42,671 bases of DNA from an uncultured Paracoccaceae bacterium (GTDB lineage Bacteria; Pseudomonadota; Alphaproteobacteria; Rhodobacterales; Rhodobacteraceae): positions 1 through 42,671 of the forward strand of contig CANNCO010000009.1 of assembly GCA_947503175.1 (NCBI GenBank), read 5' to 3'. The notes beneath the pieces were generated by a model, which saw nothing but the letters and a program-made list of their open reading frames with translations, was not told the DNA's origin and did not search any database. Positions 1-8,431 of this stretch are shown here, in pieces; position 1 is the stretch's first letter; each line of letters opens with the position of its first letter. A program made the translations under genes and the position numbers.

Positions 1-76
1 TATCACCAAAGGTCGAGAGAGGACCAAACCCTGAACAGAGCGAACTTACAAACGCGGACTCAAAGGGGAGCAGGTC
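1..76 (-). mobile_element. Possible insertion-sequence end at left edge
   Basis: Read on the minus strand from 76 downwards, the sequence begins TGACCTGCTCCCC, which resembles the terminal inverted repeats of some IS3-type elements, and it coincides with the point where the adjacent orfA-like reading frame (77-142) stops looking like a transposase. I infer a second element inserted into, or joined to, the first. Only one end is visible, no target duplication can be checked, and the terminal-repeat resemblance is from memory, so this is a weak call. Confidence 0.22.
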
Positions 77-142
77 ATTGCGCTTTATGCCCCTGACCAG
101 CTTGTCAGCAGCATCCTTCGATGTTCCGGATCTCTTGTTCAT
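77..142 (-). pseudogene. IS3-family transposase OrfA, N-terminal fragment
   Basis: The frame starting at ATG 142-140 reads MNKRSGTSKDAADKLVRGIK, which matches the usual beginning of one IS3-family OrfA group (the helix-turn-helix half of the transposase, which binds the element's ends). After about residue 21 the frame stays open to the window edge, but the sequence (NDLLPFESAFVSS...) no longer resembles OrfA. The usual following helix-turn-helix stretch of charged and aromatic residues is missing. The visible piece is therefore a truncated remnant, probably broken by another insertion or a deletion near position 76. The recognition is by N-terminal similarity only. Confidence 0.5.
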
Positions 143-154
143 CTTGGCTCCATA

Positions 155-1663
155 ATGGCTTCGATGAACCAGAAATCCTCCGTTGCTCAAACCCCTAAAT
201 CTGTCCGGTAGGTGCTGACGTCAGACACTTTGCAACGTCTGATGCAGGCGGTGGACGACAATCGCGTGGATCAGATCGTCGTCTACAAGATCGACCGATT
301 AACCCGCTCCCTCGCGGATTTCGCGAAACTGGTGGAACGACTGGATCAGGCCGAGGCGTCTTTTGTCTCTGTGACCCAGAGCTTCAACACGGCCACCAGC
401 ATGGGGCGGCTGACACTGAACGTGCTGCTGAGCTTCGCCCAATTTGAACGGGAGGTCACGGCAGAACGCATCCGGGACAAGATCGCGGCGTCCAAACGCA
501 AAGGCTTGTGGATAGCAGGGAATGTCCCGCTTGGTTATCAGGCGGATGGGCGGACGCTGAAGATCGATGCGGATGAGGCGTCCACCGTTAGAGCCCTCTA
601 TGATCTCTATCTCGAACATGGCCCGATCCGCGTCGTCAAAAAGCGTGCAAAGGATCTTGGTCTGAGATCCCGCCAGCGTGTCCGTGGGGCAGGGCGGGTC
701 TCCGGCGGCACGCCCTTTGATCGGGGACATATCCACCATATCCTGAGCAATCCGATCTATGCCGGGCGCATCCGTCATAAAGGTCAGGTGTTCGAGGGGC
801 AGCACCCGGCGATTATCGAACCCGACGTCTGGGATCAGGTGCAGCAGATGTTGGAAGGTGGAGCTGCAAAGTCGCGCGGTGCGAAGAAAAAAGCCGGACG
901 ATCACCGCTGACTGGCAAACTCTTCGATGAAACGGGCGACCGATTGACACCAAGCCACAGCCGTAAGAGCGGCAAGCGCTTGCGCTACTACATCTCGCAT
1001 AGGCTGGTCAAAGACCGGAGCCGAAAGCACCCGGATGCCTGGCGTCTACCAGCAGAGCAACTGGAAAGCCTGATCGTTGATCTCATCCGGAAGAAACTCA
1101 GCCAACCCGACATCGTCACAGCGATGGTCCGAGACATATCCGCGTCAGAGATCACCGCCAGATCAGACGGCCTGCATTCCTCGAAGAATACCCAGCAACA
1201 TCTGCGCCTGGTCGAACGGGCTGACCTGAGCCCCGGGACCCTGACTGTTCTGTTGAGTTCCGACGAACTCTCCAAGGCCCTCGACTGTGGCGGAGACCGG
1301 ATAAATGCAGACGAACTGACACTTACATCGCCCTTCCGGATGCGCCGGCGCGGTGTGGAGTTGAAACTGCATCTGGGAGATGCTCCAGCCGAGGTCGACC
1401 GGGCGCTGGTTCAGAACATCGTCAATGCCCAGAAATGGATGGCAATGATCATCGCAGGCAAGACATTCGCGGAGATCGCAGAATCTGAGGGCACATCAAA
1501 GCGCCGCGTCCAGGATGTTGTCGATCTCGCAGTGCTCGCACCCGACATCCTCGACGCCATCGCTAACGGCGAACAACCCGAGGGCCTGACCTCTGACCAT
1601 CTTATCAAGTCGGGTGTGCCTGCTAGGTGGTCAAACCAGTACGCGCAGTTCGCGAAGCTGTAA
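155..1663 (+). pseudogene. Large serine recombinase, catalytic N-terminus deleted
   Basis: The long open part (GTG 212 to 1663, 483 aa) has the back half of a resolvase catalytic domain (VYKIDRLTRS, FVSVTQSFNTATSMGRLTLN, LSFAQFERE), then a recombinase domain and a C-terminal DNA-binding part, as in large serine recombinases that integrate or excise mobile DNA. The catalytic serine segment near the start of the family (usually a tyrosine-arginine-x-serine type motif) is absent. Just upstream, in the same frame, ATG 155 opens an 18-residue peptide ending PKSVR, which looks like the leader of these proteins. It hits TAG at 209-211 exactly at the join. I infer an internal deletion of roughly 70 codons. 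The product would lack strand-cleaving activity. The alternative is that 212-1663 alone is expressed as a catalytically dead DNA-binding protein. Confidence 0.75.
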
Positions 1664-1718
1664 GCCAGAGCTTCCCCTTAGCCCCCAAACTCGTACCGCG
1701 GGAACCGCAAACTGAGAT

Positions 1719-1739
1719 TCCGGCCTGAAATGGGCCGGA
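1719..1739 (+). terminator. Hairpin after recombinase
   Basis: TCCGGCC (1719-1725) pairs with GGCCGGA (1733-1739) across a 7-base loop and is followed by a short TTT. It lies 55 bases after the recombinase stop, so it may end that transcript. The T tract is short and no test of activity is possible here. Confidence 0.4.
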
Positions 1740-1845
1740 TTTGCGCTCACCTTCGGGTCTCTGTCTGAAATCTTCCCCTACAAATGCCCAACAACACGAC
1801 ACAATACTACGGCAATCTCTCGTCTTTAAAATTTGAGGGAGCGCC

Positions 1846-1920
1846 TGGCTGGGGTGGTAGGATTCGAACCTACGGTACACGGTACCAAAAACCGCTGCCT
1901 TACCACTTGGCTACACCCCA
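1846..1920 (-). tRNA. tRNA-Gln(TTG)
   Basis: On the minus strand the sequence folds as a cloverleaf: acceptor TGGGGTG pairs with CACCCCA, the D arm is GCCAAGTGGTAAGGC, the anticodon loop is TTTTGGT with anticodon TTG, and the T loop is TTCGAAT. The discriminator base is G and the 3' CCA is encoded in the DNA (1846-1848). The gene reads glutamine CAA codons (and CAG by wobble). It lies beside a decayed serine recombinase, so a mobile element may have targeted this neighbourhood, though no duplicated tRNA end is visible. Confidence 0.96.
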
Positions 1921-2013
1921 ACGGCTGCGGTGTAATACTCGTGCGGGCCCGGGCTCGCAAGATGTAAGGGAAGAAAAATCGACAGGATTTGAAAGGCGCG
2001 TTCCGGCCATGCG

Positions 2014-2035
2014 AAAAGGCCCTTTGGAGGCCCCT
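2014..2035 (-). terminator. Putative pckA terminator
   Basis: On the minus strand AGGGGCC and GGCCTTTT form a stem with two G-U pairs, then a T-rich tail, 24 bases after the pckA stop. This is the expected place and orientation for a Rho-independent terminator of pckA, but the stem is short. Confidence 0.45.
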
Positions 2036-2058
2036 CGCATGTTCGGTTCCGGGCAGGT

Positions 2059-3657
2059 TCAGCCGATGGCTGCGGCTTTCACATCCTCGTCGATCACGCC
2101 CACATACTGTTCGAAGTTCTCGGCGAACATGCCCACCAGCTTCTGTGCCTGCCGGTCATAGGCGGCGCCGTCATCCCATGTGCGGCGGGGATCGAGAAGG
2201 ATGTCGGCCACGCCCGTGATCGACACTGGCACTTCGAAGCCGAAGTTGGGATCCTTGCGGAATTCAGCGCCTGCCAGCGATCCGTCCAGAGCGGCGCTCA
2301 GCAACGCGCGGGTCGCCTTGATCGGCATCCGGCTGCCGGTGCCATAGGCGCCCCCGGTCCAGCCGGTATTGACCAGCCAGCAGGTCGCGCCGTGACGGGC
2401 GATCTTGTCGCGCAGAAGCTGACCGTAGACTTCGGGCCGGCGCGGCATGAAAGGCGCGCCGAAGCAGGTGGAAAAGGTCGGCTCCGGTTCGGTCACCCCG
2501 CGCTCGGTCCCCGCGACCTTCGAGGTAAAGCCGGACAGGAAGTGATACATCGCCTGCGCGGGCGTCAATCGTGCGATGGGGGGCAGCACGCCGAACGCAT
2601 CGCAGGTCAGCATGATGATGTTCTTCGGATGCCCGCCGATGCCGGTGGGCGAGGAGTTTGAGATGTAATGCATCGGATAGGCGCAGCGCATATTCGCGGT
2701 CAGGCTGTCATCCTCGAAATCCAACTCGTAGGTGTCGGGATCGAATACCATGTTCTCGATCACCGTGCCGAACTTCTCGGTCGTGGCGAAGATTTCTGGC
2801 TCGGCCTCGCGGCTCAGGCTGATCGTCTTGGCATAGCAACCGCCCTCGAAGTTGAACATACCACGGTCCGACCAGCCGTGTTCGTCGTCGCCCAGAAGAA
2901 TCCGCTTCGGGTCTGCCGACAGGGTGGTCTTGCCGGTGCCCGACAGCCCGAAGAAGACAGCGGCATCCACCGGATTGCCCGGCGCATGGTTGGCCGAGCA
3001 GTGCATGGGCATCACACCCTTGGCGGGCAGGAGGTAATTCAGAAGCGTGAACACCGACTTCTTGTTTTCGCCCGCGTATTCCGTACCGCCGATCAGGATC
3101 AGCTTGCGGTCGAAGTTGATGGCGATCACCGTCTCCGAGCGGCAGTTGTGCTTTTTCGGGTCGGCCTGAAATGTGGGGCTGTTGATGATCGTGAACTCCG
3201 GCACGAAGGTATCAAGCTCGTCGCGATCGGGACGGCGCAGCATGTGGCGGATGAACAGCGAATGCCACGCAAGCTCGGTGACGAGCCGCACATCGATCTG
3301 ATGCGCGGGATCGGCGCCACCGTGCAGATCCTGGACGAAATACTCGCGGCCCTGCATATGGGTCAGCATGTCGTCGTAAAGCGCGTCAAAGCCTTCCGGC
3401 GTCATCGCGGTGTTGTTTTCCCACCATATGCTGTCTTCGACCGATGGCGTGCGGACCACGTGCTTGTCCTTGGGCGAACGACCGGTGAACTTGCCCGTCG
3501 TGACAAGCATCGTTCCGCCCTTGCCTAGACTGCCCTCGCCACGCTTCAGCGACGCTTCGATCAAGGCCGGTTCCAGAAGGTTGTAATGCGCAGCGCCGAG
3601 ACCTGTAATTCCTTGATCTTCAAGCCGCATTTTCGGGTTAACCCGTCCGGTTGTCAT
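2059..3657 (-). CDS. pckA: Phosphoenolpyruvate carboxykinase (ATP)
   Basis: This 532-residue cytoplasmic enzyme turns oxaloacetate plus ATP into phosphoenolpyruvate, the first committed step of gluconeogenesis from organic acids. The length is normal for the ATP-dependent family. The P-loop GLSGTGKT (residues 237-244) and the following GDDEHGW metal/nucleotide motif (256-262) are intact, as is the substrate-region TGRSPKDK near residues 58-65. The start at ATG 3657 is preceded by AGGAG. The gene is divergent from chvI-chvG, a layout common in alphaproteobacteria, where this two-component system is tied to gluconeogenic growth and envelope stress. Tandem repeats at 3781-3815 lie in the shared upstream region and are candidate control sites. 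Confidence 0.98.
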   Translation of the reverse strand: MTTGRVNPKMRLEDQGITGLGAAHYNLLEPALIEASLKRGEGSLGKGGTMLVTTGKFTGRSPKDKHVVRTPSVEDSIWWENNTAMTPEGFDALYDDMLTHMQGREYFVQDLHGGADPAHQIDVRLVTELAWHSLFIRHMLRRPDRDELDTFVPEFTIINSPTFQADPKKHNCRSETVIAINFDRKLILIGGTEYAGENKKSVFTLLNYLLPAKGVMPMHCSANHAPGNPVDAAVFFGLSGTGKTTLSADPKRILLGDDEHGWSDRGMFNFEGGCYAKTISLSREAEPEIFATTEKFGTVIENMVFDPDTYELDFEDDSLTANMRCAYPMHYISNSSPTGIGGHPKNIIMLTCDAFGVLPPIARLTPAQAMYHFLSGFTSKVAGTERGVTEPEPTFSTCFGAPFMPRRPEVYGQLLRDKIARHGATCWLVNTGWTGGAYGTGSRMPIKATRALLSAALDGSLAGAEFRKDPNFGFEVPVSITGVADILLDPRRTWDDGAAYDRQAQKLVGMFAENFEQYVGVIDEDVKAAAIG

Positions 3658-3780
3658 ATGTCCGATGCTCCTGTAGCGCCGTCGTCAATGAGGCGAAAAA
3701 ATGGCAAGCCCCAGAGCTTTGGGGCAGTTGGCCGGAACATAACATGCCCGATTGTCCGCGAAACCGGCATAAAGCGGGTC

Positions 3781-3815
3781 GTTAGCGCAACCATGTCTCG
3801 GTTAGCGCAATCATG
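3781..3815. promoter_or_regulatory. Tandem 15-bp direct repeat in pckA/chvI promoter region
   Basis: GTTAGCGCAACCATG (3781-3795) recurs as GTTAGCGCAATCATG (3801-3815), one base different and exactly 20 bp apart, so both copies face the same side of the helix. The 5' half GTTAGCGC resembles half-sites of LacI-type carbon regulators such as CceR known in Rhodobacter. The direct-repeat layout would also suit an OmpR-type regulator such as ChvI. Which protein binds is inference. The repeat itself is plain in the sequence and lies about 125 bp before the pckA start. Confidence 0.55.
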
Positions 3816-3974
3816 ACATCGGTTTGCCCCAGTTTAGCCATTCCTTGAGTGTTTTCACGACACATGAACCGTGCGGATATGGGTGATTCGCACATTGATG
3901 TTGATTCTGCGGGGCTAGAAGTTGAAGATGCCGCAAAACGATAAGGCACGCAGAGCAGGACAAGGAACCTCCAT

Positions 3975-4676
3975 ATGTCGAGGATCGCTTTGGTTGATGA
4001 CGACAGGAACATCCTGACGTCAGTATCTATGACGCTCGAAGCCGAAGGCTTCGAAGTGGAAACGTATAACGATGGACAGGCTGCTTTGGATGCCTTCAAC
4101 AAGAAGCTTCCGGATATGGCCGTGTTCGACATCAAGATGCCGCGCATGGACGGGATGGACCTGTTGCAGCGCGTGCGCCAGAAAACCGCGATGCCGGTGA
4201 TCTTTCTGACATCCAAGGATGATGAGATCGACGAGGTGCTGGGCCTGCGGATGGGCGCCGATGACTATGTGAAGAAACCTTTCTCGCAGCGTTTGCTGGT
4301 CGAACGGATCCGCGCACTCCTGCGACGTCAGGAAGTGATGGAGGCCGACAGTCTGGGCGAGGGTGAAACCGGACAGGTTCTGACCCGCGGTCAGTTGACC
4401 ATGGACCCGCTGCGCCACTCGGTGTCGTGGAAGGGCATGGATGTCTCGCTGACGGTGACGGAGTTCCTTTTGCTGCAGGCGCTGGCACAGCGACCCGGTT
4501 TCGTGAAATCGCGTGATCAGCTGATGGATGTGGCCTATGATGATCAGGTCTATGTGGATGACCGGACGATCGACAGCCACATAAAGCGGCTGCGCAAGAA
4601 GATGCGCATGGTCGACAATGAGTTCAATGCGATCGAAACGCTGTACGGCATCGGGTATCGTTACAACGAAGAGTAA
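3975..4676 (+). CDS. chvI: Response regulator ChvI, OmpR type
   Basis: This is a 233-residue cytoplasmic transcription factor. The receiver domain (about residues 1-120) has the acidic pair VDDD, the phospho-acceptor aspartate in [10 protein letters not shown], the threonine in FLTSKDD and the lysine in VKKPF. The C-terminal half (about 135-230) is an OmpR-type winged helix ([30 protein letters not shown]). ChvI homologues act with the sensor ChvG on envelope and acid responses and on pckA-linked metabolism. ATG 3975 has AAGGA upstream. The stop codon is followed directly by the chvG start (TAA-ATG), so the two are co-transcribed and probably translationally coupled. Confidence 0.95.
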   Translation: MSRIALVDDDRNILTSVSMTLEAEGFEVETYNDGQAALDAFNKKLPDMAVFDIKMPRMDGMDLLQRVRQKTAMPVIFLTSKDDEIDEVLGLRMGADDYVKKPFSQRLLVERIRALLRRQEVMEADSLGEGETGQVLTRGQLTMDPLRHSVSWKGMDVSLTVTEFLLLQALAQRPGFVKSRDQLMDVAYDDQVYVDDRTIDSHIKRLRKKMRMVDNEFNAIETLYGIGYRYNEE

Positions 4677-6407
4677 ATGAACAAAGCGTCGGGGATAGAC
4701 GTGGTGGGCGCCAGACCGACAAACCAGCCCGATGTAGTGCTGGGTGAGGACTGGGTCGGACCGGACGCACAGGTTGAGAGCGAGCTTCGGGCCAAGCGCG
4801 AAAAGCGTGGCCTGATCTCGATCAACCGGTCTCCGCTTGCGCGGAAAATCATCACCTTCAACCTGCTCGCCATGCTCATGCTCGTGGCGGGCGTCCTGTT
4901 CCTGAACCCGTTTCGCGACAGCCTTGTCTTTCAGCGCGAGCGTGGCCTTGTCTTCGAGGCCGAGCTGATTTCCGAGGTGTTCGAGGCGCGGCTCGTGGAT
5001 CGCGGCGGCAATTCCGGCGCGGTGCCCGGCGGTTTCGATGCACGCGAGACGCTGCGTAATCTCGACATCAGCAGTGCCGTGGAAGTCTTCGTTTTCACGC
5101 CGGACGGGGCCATCGTCGCTACGACGTTCGGACAGGAGCGAAGGCCGATGCCGCCCGTGGCGGGTCTGACCCGCGACGAACGGACGACGCTGATCATCGA
5201 TTTCCTGAACTCTGCATGGGAAACGCTGTCGAGCGTGGTGTCGCCAGGCGCCGAAGAGGCCGAGACGTTTGCGGGCGAGGCCCAGGCCCGTGCCCTTGTC
5301 GAAGGGGCAATCCAAGGCCGGACCCAAGTGAAGACCGGTGTGGATGCCTCTGGAAACACGATCTTTTCCGTCGCGACGCCCATTGTGATCGATGGTCAGG
5401 CCGTGGGTGTCATCGCGCTCACCTCGGCTGCCGGCGAGATCGATCAGCTTGTCCGGAACGAACGCGAGCAGGTCTTGCAGATGTTCGTCATCGCGATCCT
5501 GGTCTCGATCGGGCTGTCGCTTGTTCTGGCCTCCACAATCGCCAACCCGCTTTCCGATCTTGCTGCTGCGGCCGAGATCGGGCGCGACAAGAACTCCCGC
5601 AAGATCAGCCCCAGCCGTGTCCGCATTCCTGACCTGACGGCCCGGCCCGATGAGATCGGGCGCCTGTCCGGCGCGCTGCGCGGCATGGTGGCGGCGCTTT
5701 ACGACCGGATCGACGCGAACGAACAGTTCGCCGCCGATGTGGCCCACGAGATCAAGAACCCGCTGGCCTCGCTGCGATCCGCGGTGGGGACCCTGCGGGT
5801 GATCAAGAAGGACGAACAGCGGGCCAAGCTGCTGGACGTGATCGAACATGACGTGCGCCGTCTCGACCGGCTGGTCTCGGACATCTCGAACGCCTCCCGG
5901 CTCGATTCCGAACTGGTGAAAGAGGATGAAGAGACCTTCAACCTGTTGAAGATGATCCGAGGCCTGTCCGAACATCTGGGCGGCGAGGCGCGGGGCAAGG
6001 GCATCGAGTTCATAACCGATCTGCCGTCCGAACCGATTGTCATCGACGGTCTGGAAAGCAGGCTGGCGCAGGTGTTCGTGAACCTGATCACCAATGCGAT
6101 CAGCTTCTGCGAAGACGGCGATGCGATCCGCGTCTGGGCCCGGAAACGCGACAACCGCGTTCTCGTCGTGGTCGAGGATACCGGCCCCGGCATCCCGGAA
6201 CAGGCGCTGACCAAGGTCTTCAACCGCTTCTACTCCGAACGTCCGGCCAACCACTTTGGCAACAACTCGGGCCTCGGTCTTGCGATCTCGAAACAGATCG
6301 TCGAGGCGCATGGCGGTGTGATCTGGGCGGAAAACATCCGCCCGACCGATGCCGATATCACCTCGGAACCTTTGGGTGCGCGCTTCGTCGTAGGCCTGCC
6401 GGTCTAG
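4677..6407 (+). CDS. chvG: Sensor histidine kinase ChvG
   Basis: This is a 576-residue inner-membrane kinase. A cytoplasmic N-terminal stretch precedes a first membrane segment (about residues 58-77). A periplasmic sensing domain of about 185 residues follows, then a second membrane segment (about 264-288), a HAMP linker, the dimerisation/phospho-acceptor helix with His357 in VAHEIKNP, and an ATPase domain with N box (NLITNAISFC), G1 (VEDTGPGIP) and G2 (NSGLGLAISK). It phosphorylates ChvI. It starts on the base after the chvI stop. The long N-terminal cytoplasmic tail is usual for this family. The 4-base gap to hprK places sensor, regulator and the PTS-type control genes in one transcription unit. 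Confidence 0.94.
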   Translation: MNKASGIDVVGARPTNQPDVVLGEDWVGPDAQVESELRAKREKRGLISINRSPLARKIITFNLLAMLMLVAGVLFLNPFRDSLVFQRERGLVFEAELISEVFEARLVDRGGNSGAVPGGFDARETLRNLDISSAVEVFVFTPDGAIVATTFGQERRPMPPVAGLTRDERTTLIIDFLNSAWETLSSVVSPGAEEAETFAGEAQARALVEGAIQGRTQVKTGVDASGNTIFSVATPIVIDGQAVGVIALTSAAGEIDQLVRNEREQVLQMFVIAILVSIGLSLVLASTIANPLSDLAAAAEIGRDKNSRKISPSRVRIPDLTARPDEIGRLSGALRGMVAALYDRIDANEQFAADVAHEIKNPLASLRSAVGTLRVIKKDEQRAKLLDVIEHDVRRLDRLVSDISNASRLDSELVKEDEETFNLLKMIRGLSEHLGGEARGKGIEFITDLPSEPIVIDGLESRLAQVFVNLITNAISFCEDGDAIRVWARKRDNRVLVVVEDTGPGIPEQALTKVFNRFYSERPANHFGNNSGLGLAISKQIVEAHGGVIWAENIRPTDADITSEPLGARFVVGLPV

Positions 6408-6411
6408 TGCG

Positions 6412-6846
6412 ATGCCGGACCCGGGCGCGTCCTTCCTGATCCACGCAACCACCGTTGCAGATCAGAATAGGGCGCTTGTTATCCGGGGCGCATCCGGATC
6501 AGGCAAGTCGTCGCTTGCCCTGCGCCTTCTGGCACTTGGTGCCGATCTCGTCTCCGATGACCAGACCCTGATCACGCCGGACGCCGACGGTCCGCCGGTC
6601 GTCTCTGCCGCACCGAACATCGCGGGCCTCATCGAAGCGCGCGGTTTTGGGCTGTTGCAGGTTGCCCATGTGCGCGCCCGTGCCATCGCGATCCTCGACC
6701 TCGACCACCCGGAAGAAGACCGGCTGCCACCTGACCGAACCGAACGCCTTGCCGGATACGACCTGCCCCTATTGCACAATGCCGAGAGCGCCCATTTCCC
6801 TGCCGCCCTTTTGCTGTATCTGAGGGGAGGAAAGGCGCTTCGATGA
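6412..6846 (+). CDS. hprK: HPr kinase/phosphorylase, short alphaproteobacterial form
   Basis: At 144 residues this is about half the length of Gram-positive HprK and lacks its N-terminal domain, as is normal in alphaproteobacteria. The P-loop GASGSGKS (26-33) and the following VSDD (47-50) are present. The enzyme phosphorylates or dephosphorylates a serine on HPr, and HPr is encoded three genes downstream. The start is 4 bases after chvG and the end overlaps rapZ by 4 bases (ATGA), so expression is linked to the sensor kinase. No sugar-transport EIIB/EIIC component is seen in this window, which fits a regulatory rather than sugar-importing PTS. Confidence 0.93.
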   Translation: MPDPGASFLIHATTVADQNRALVIRGASGSGKSSLALRLLALGADLVSDDQTLITPDADGPPVVSAAPNIAGLIEARGFGLLQVAHVRARAIAILDLDHPEEDRLPPDRTERLAGYDLPLLHNAESAHFPAALLLYLRGGKALR

Positions 6847-7724
6847 CACAAAAGCCAAACCCCGCAAACGACCGGATCGTTCTGGTCACCGGGCCTTCGG
6901 GCGCGGGCCGTTCAACCGCGATCAACGCGCTTGAGGATCTGGGATTCGAGTCGATAGACAACATGCCCCTGTCGCTTGTGCCGCGTCTGCTCGAAGCCCG
7001 TCCGCTGGACAATCCTCTTGCCCTCGGCATCGATATCCGCAACCGGGACTTTTCGGTGCCGGCCCTTCTGGACATGGCACGCGATTTCGCGGGCGACGCG
7101 GATGGCGAAACGGCGCTTCTATATCTTGATGCCCGCGCAGATGTCCTGCTGCGCCGGTTCTCGGAAACCCGCCGGCGGCACCCGTTTTCCGGCAATGACT
7201 CTCCGGCTGTCGGGGTCGAACAAGAACTGGCTTTGCTGGCGCCCCTGCGGGAACGGGCAGACGTCCTGATCGACACGTCCGACATGAGCCCCCACGATCT
7301 GCGCCGCGCCCTGACCCATTGGTTCAGCATGGAAGAGACCGGCGCCCCGCTGATCTCGCTACATTCGTTCTCGTACCGCCGCGGGCTTCCGCAGGAACTC
7401 GACATGGCATTTGACGTCAGGTTTCTCGCCAACCCCCACTGGGAGGCCGACCTGCGCCCGCTCGACGGGCGGGACAACCGGGTTTCGGACTACATTCAGA
7501 CCGATCTGCGCTTTCAGCCCTTTTTTCAAAGGGTCAGCGAACTGGTTCTTTCCCTTCTTCCCGCCTATATCGATGAGGGCAAGGCGCATCTTGCCATCGG
7601 GTTTGGCTGCACCGGGGGGAAACACCGTTCAGTCGCGATGGTGGAGAAGATTGCGAATACGCTTGCAGAGGCTGGTTGGCAGGTGTCAATTCGGCACCGG
7701 GAACTGGAGCGCCGGGGAAAATGA
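6843..7724 (+). CDS. rapZ: RNase adapter protein RapZ
   Basis: This is a 293-residue nucleotide-binding protein. The N-terminal nucleotide site reads GPSGAGRST (17-25), with arginine where the classic Walker lysine would be. The C-terminal part has [16 protein letters not shown], the hallmark of the family. In E. coli RapZ binds small RNAs and guides RNase E to GlmZ, controlling glucosamine-6-phosphate synthesis. In alphaproteobacteria the target is less clear. The gene lies between hprK and the EIIA gene, a conserved order that links it to PTS signalling and envelope-precursor control. It overlaps hprK by ATGA. Confidence 0.94.
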   Translation: MTQKPNPANDRIVLVTGPSGAGRSTAINALEDLGFESIDNMPLSLVPRLLEARPLDNPLALGIDIRNRDFSVPALLDMARDFAGDADGETALLYLDARADVLLRRFSETRRRHPFSGNDSPAVGVEQELALLAPLRERADVLIDTSDMSPHDLRRALTHWFSMEETGAPLISLHSFSYRRGLPQELDMAFDVRFLANPHWEADLRPLDGRDNRVSDYIQTDLRFQPFFQRVSELVLSLLPAYIDEGKAHLAIGFGCTGGKHRSVAMVEKIANTLAEAGWQVSIRHRELERRGK

Positions 7725-7755
7725 CGCTGTACGGGACAGCACAGGGGTGGCTGGG

Positions 7756-8148
7756 GTGATTGGTATCGTGATTGTGGCCCATGGGGGGCTCGCGCGAGAA
7801 TATCTTGCGGCTGTCGAGCATGTCGTCGGCCATCAGGACGGGGTTCAGGCGATTTCGATTGCCCCGGACGATGACAGACCGGCCAAAGAGGCCGAGATTT
7901 GCCGTGCAGCGGATACCGTCGACACCGGCGACGGGGTTGTCGTTGTCACCGACATGTTCGGCGGGTCGCCATCCAACCTGTCGCTTCTGGCCTGCAGCCC
8001 CGCCGATCGCAGGATTCTCTACGGCGCCAACCTGCCGATGCTGATCAAACTGGCAAAATCCCGCAATCGCCCCGTGCCCGAGGCCGTGGCCGCAGCCCTT
8101 GCCGCCGGGCGCAAATACATCGACAGTTTTGACGGGGCCGAGAGTTAG
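7756..8148 (+). CDS. PTS mannose-type EIIA domain protein
   Basis: This 130-residue single-domain EIIA accepts phosphate from HPr on His9 in VIVAHGGLA. The motif DMFGGSPSNLSL (about 72-83) is typical of the mannose/sorbose EIIA family. I chose GTG 7756, which gives the usual start (M)IGIVIVAHGG and has AGGGG about 9 bases upstream. GTG 7747 is an in-frame alternative, and an even earlier start would overlap rapZ out of frame. No partner EIIB, EIIC or EIID genes are in the window, so it is probably a regulatory phosphoprotein of the kind found with HprK and HPr in alphaproteobacteria. Confidence 0.92.
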   Translation: MIGIVIVAHGGLAREYLAAVEHVVGHQDGVQAISIAPDDDRPAKEAEICRAADTVDTGDGVVVVTDMFGGSPSNLSLLACSPADRRILYGANLPMLIKLAKSRNRPVPEAVAAALAAGRKYIDSFDGAES

Positions 8149-8151
8149 CCG

Positions 8152-8430
8152 ATGACCGGAACTGTGCGGCGTACCTTGCGGATTGTGAACGAAAAAGGGC
8201 TTCACGCCCGTGCCTCGGCAAGGCTGGTCGAGGTGGTCGAAGAACACGACGCCCGGGCCGAGGTATCGCGGGACGGGCTTCAGGCCTCGGGCGACAGTAT
8301 TATGGGCCTTCTCATGCTTGCGGCTTCCAAGGGAACCTCAATAGAGGTAGAAACGGTTGGGCCAGAGGCGGACAAGCTGGCCGATGCCCTTGCCGCCCTG
8401 GTTGCCGACAAATTCGGCGAAGGGGTCTGA
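8152..8430 (+). CDS. ptsH: HPr phosphocarrier protein
   Basis: At 92 residues this is a standard HPr length. His18 in GLHARAS is the site phosphorylated by enzyme I and passed to EIIA. Ser49 in SGDSIMGLLML corresponds to the serine modified by HprK. Both sites are present, so the protein can integrate PEP-dependent and ATP-dependent signals. It starts 3 bases after the EIIA stop. Enzyme I is not in this window and must be encoded elsewhere. An acyltransferase gene starts 1 base beyond its stop codon. Confidence 0.95.
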   Translation: MTGTVRRTLRIVNEKGLHARASARLVEVVEEHDARAEVSRDGLQASGDSIMGLLMLAASKGTSIEVETVGPEADKLADALAALVADKFGEGV

Positions 8431-8431
8431 G

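Noticed and set aside
4020-6452. 810-codon open frame on the minus strand
   Set aside because: It lies entirely opposite chvI and chvG, has histidine/arginine-rich sequence with no domains, and is a GC-skew shadow of the real genes.
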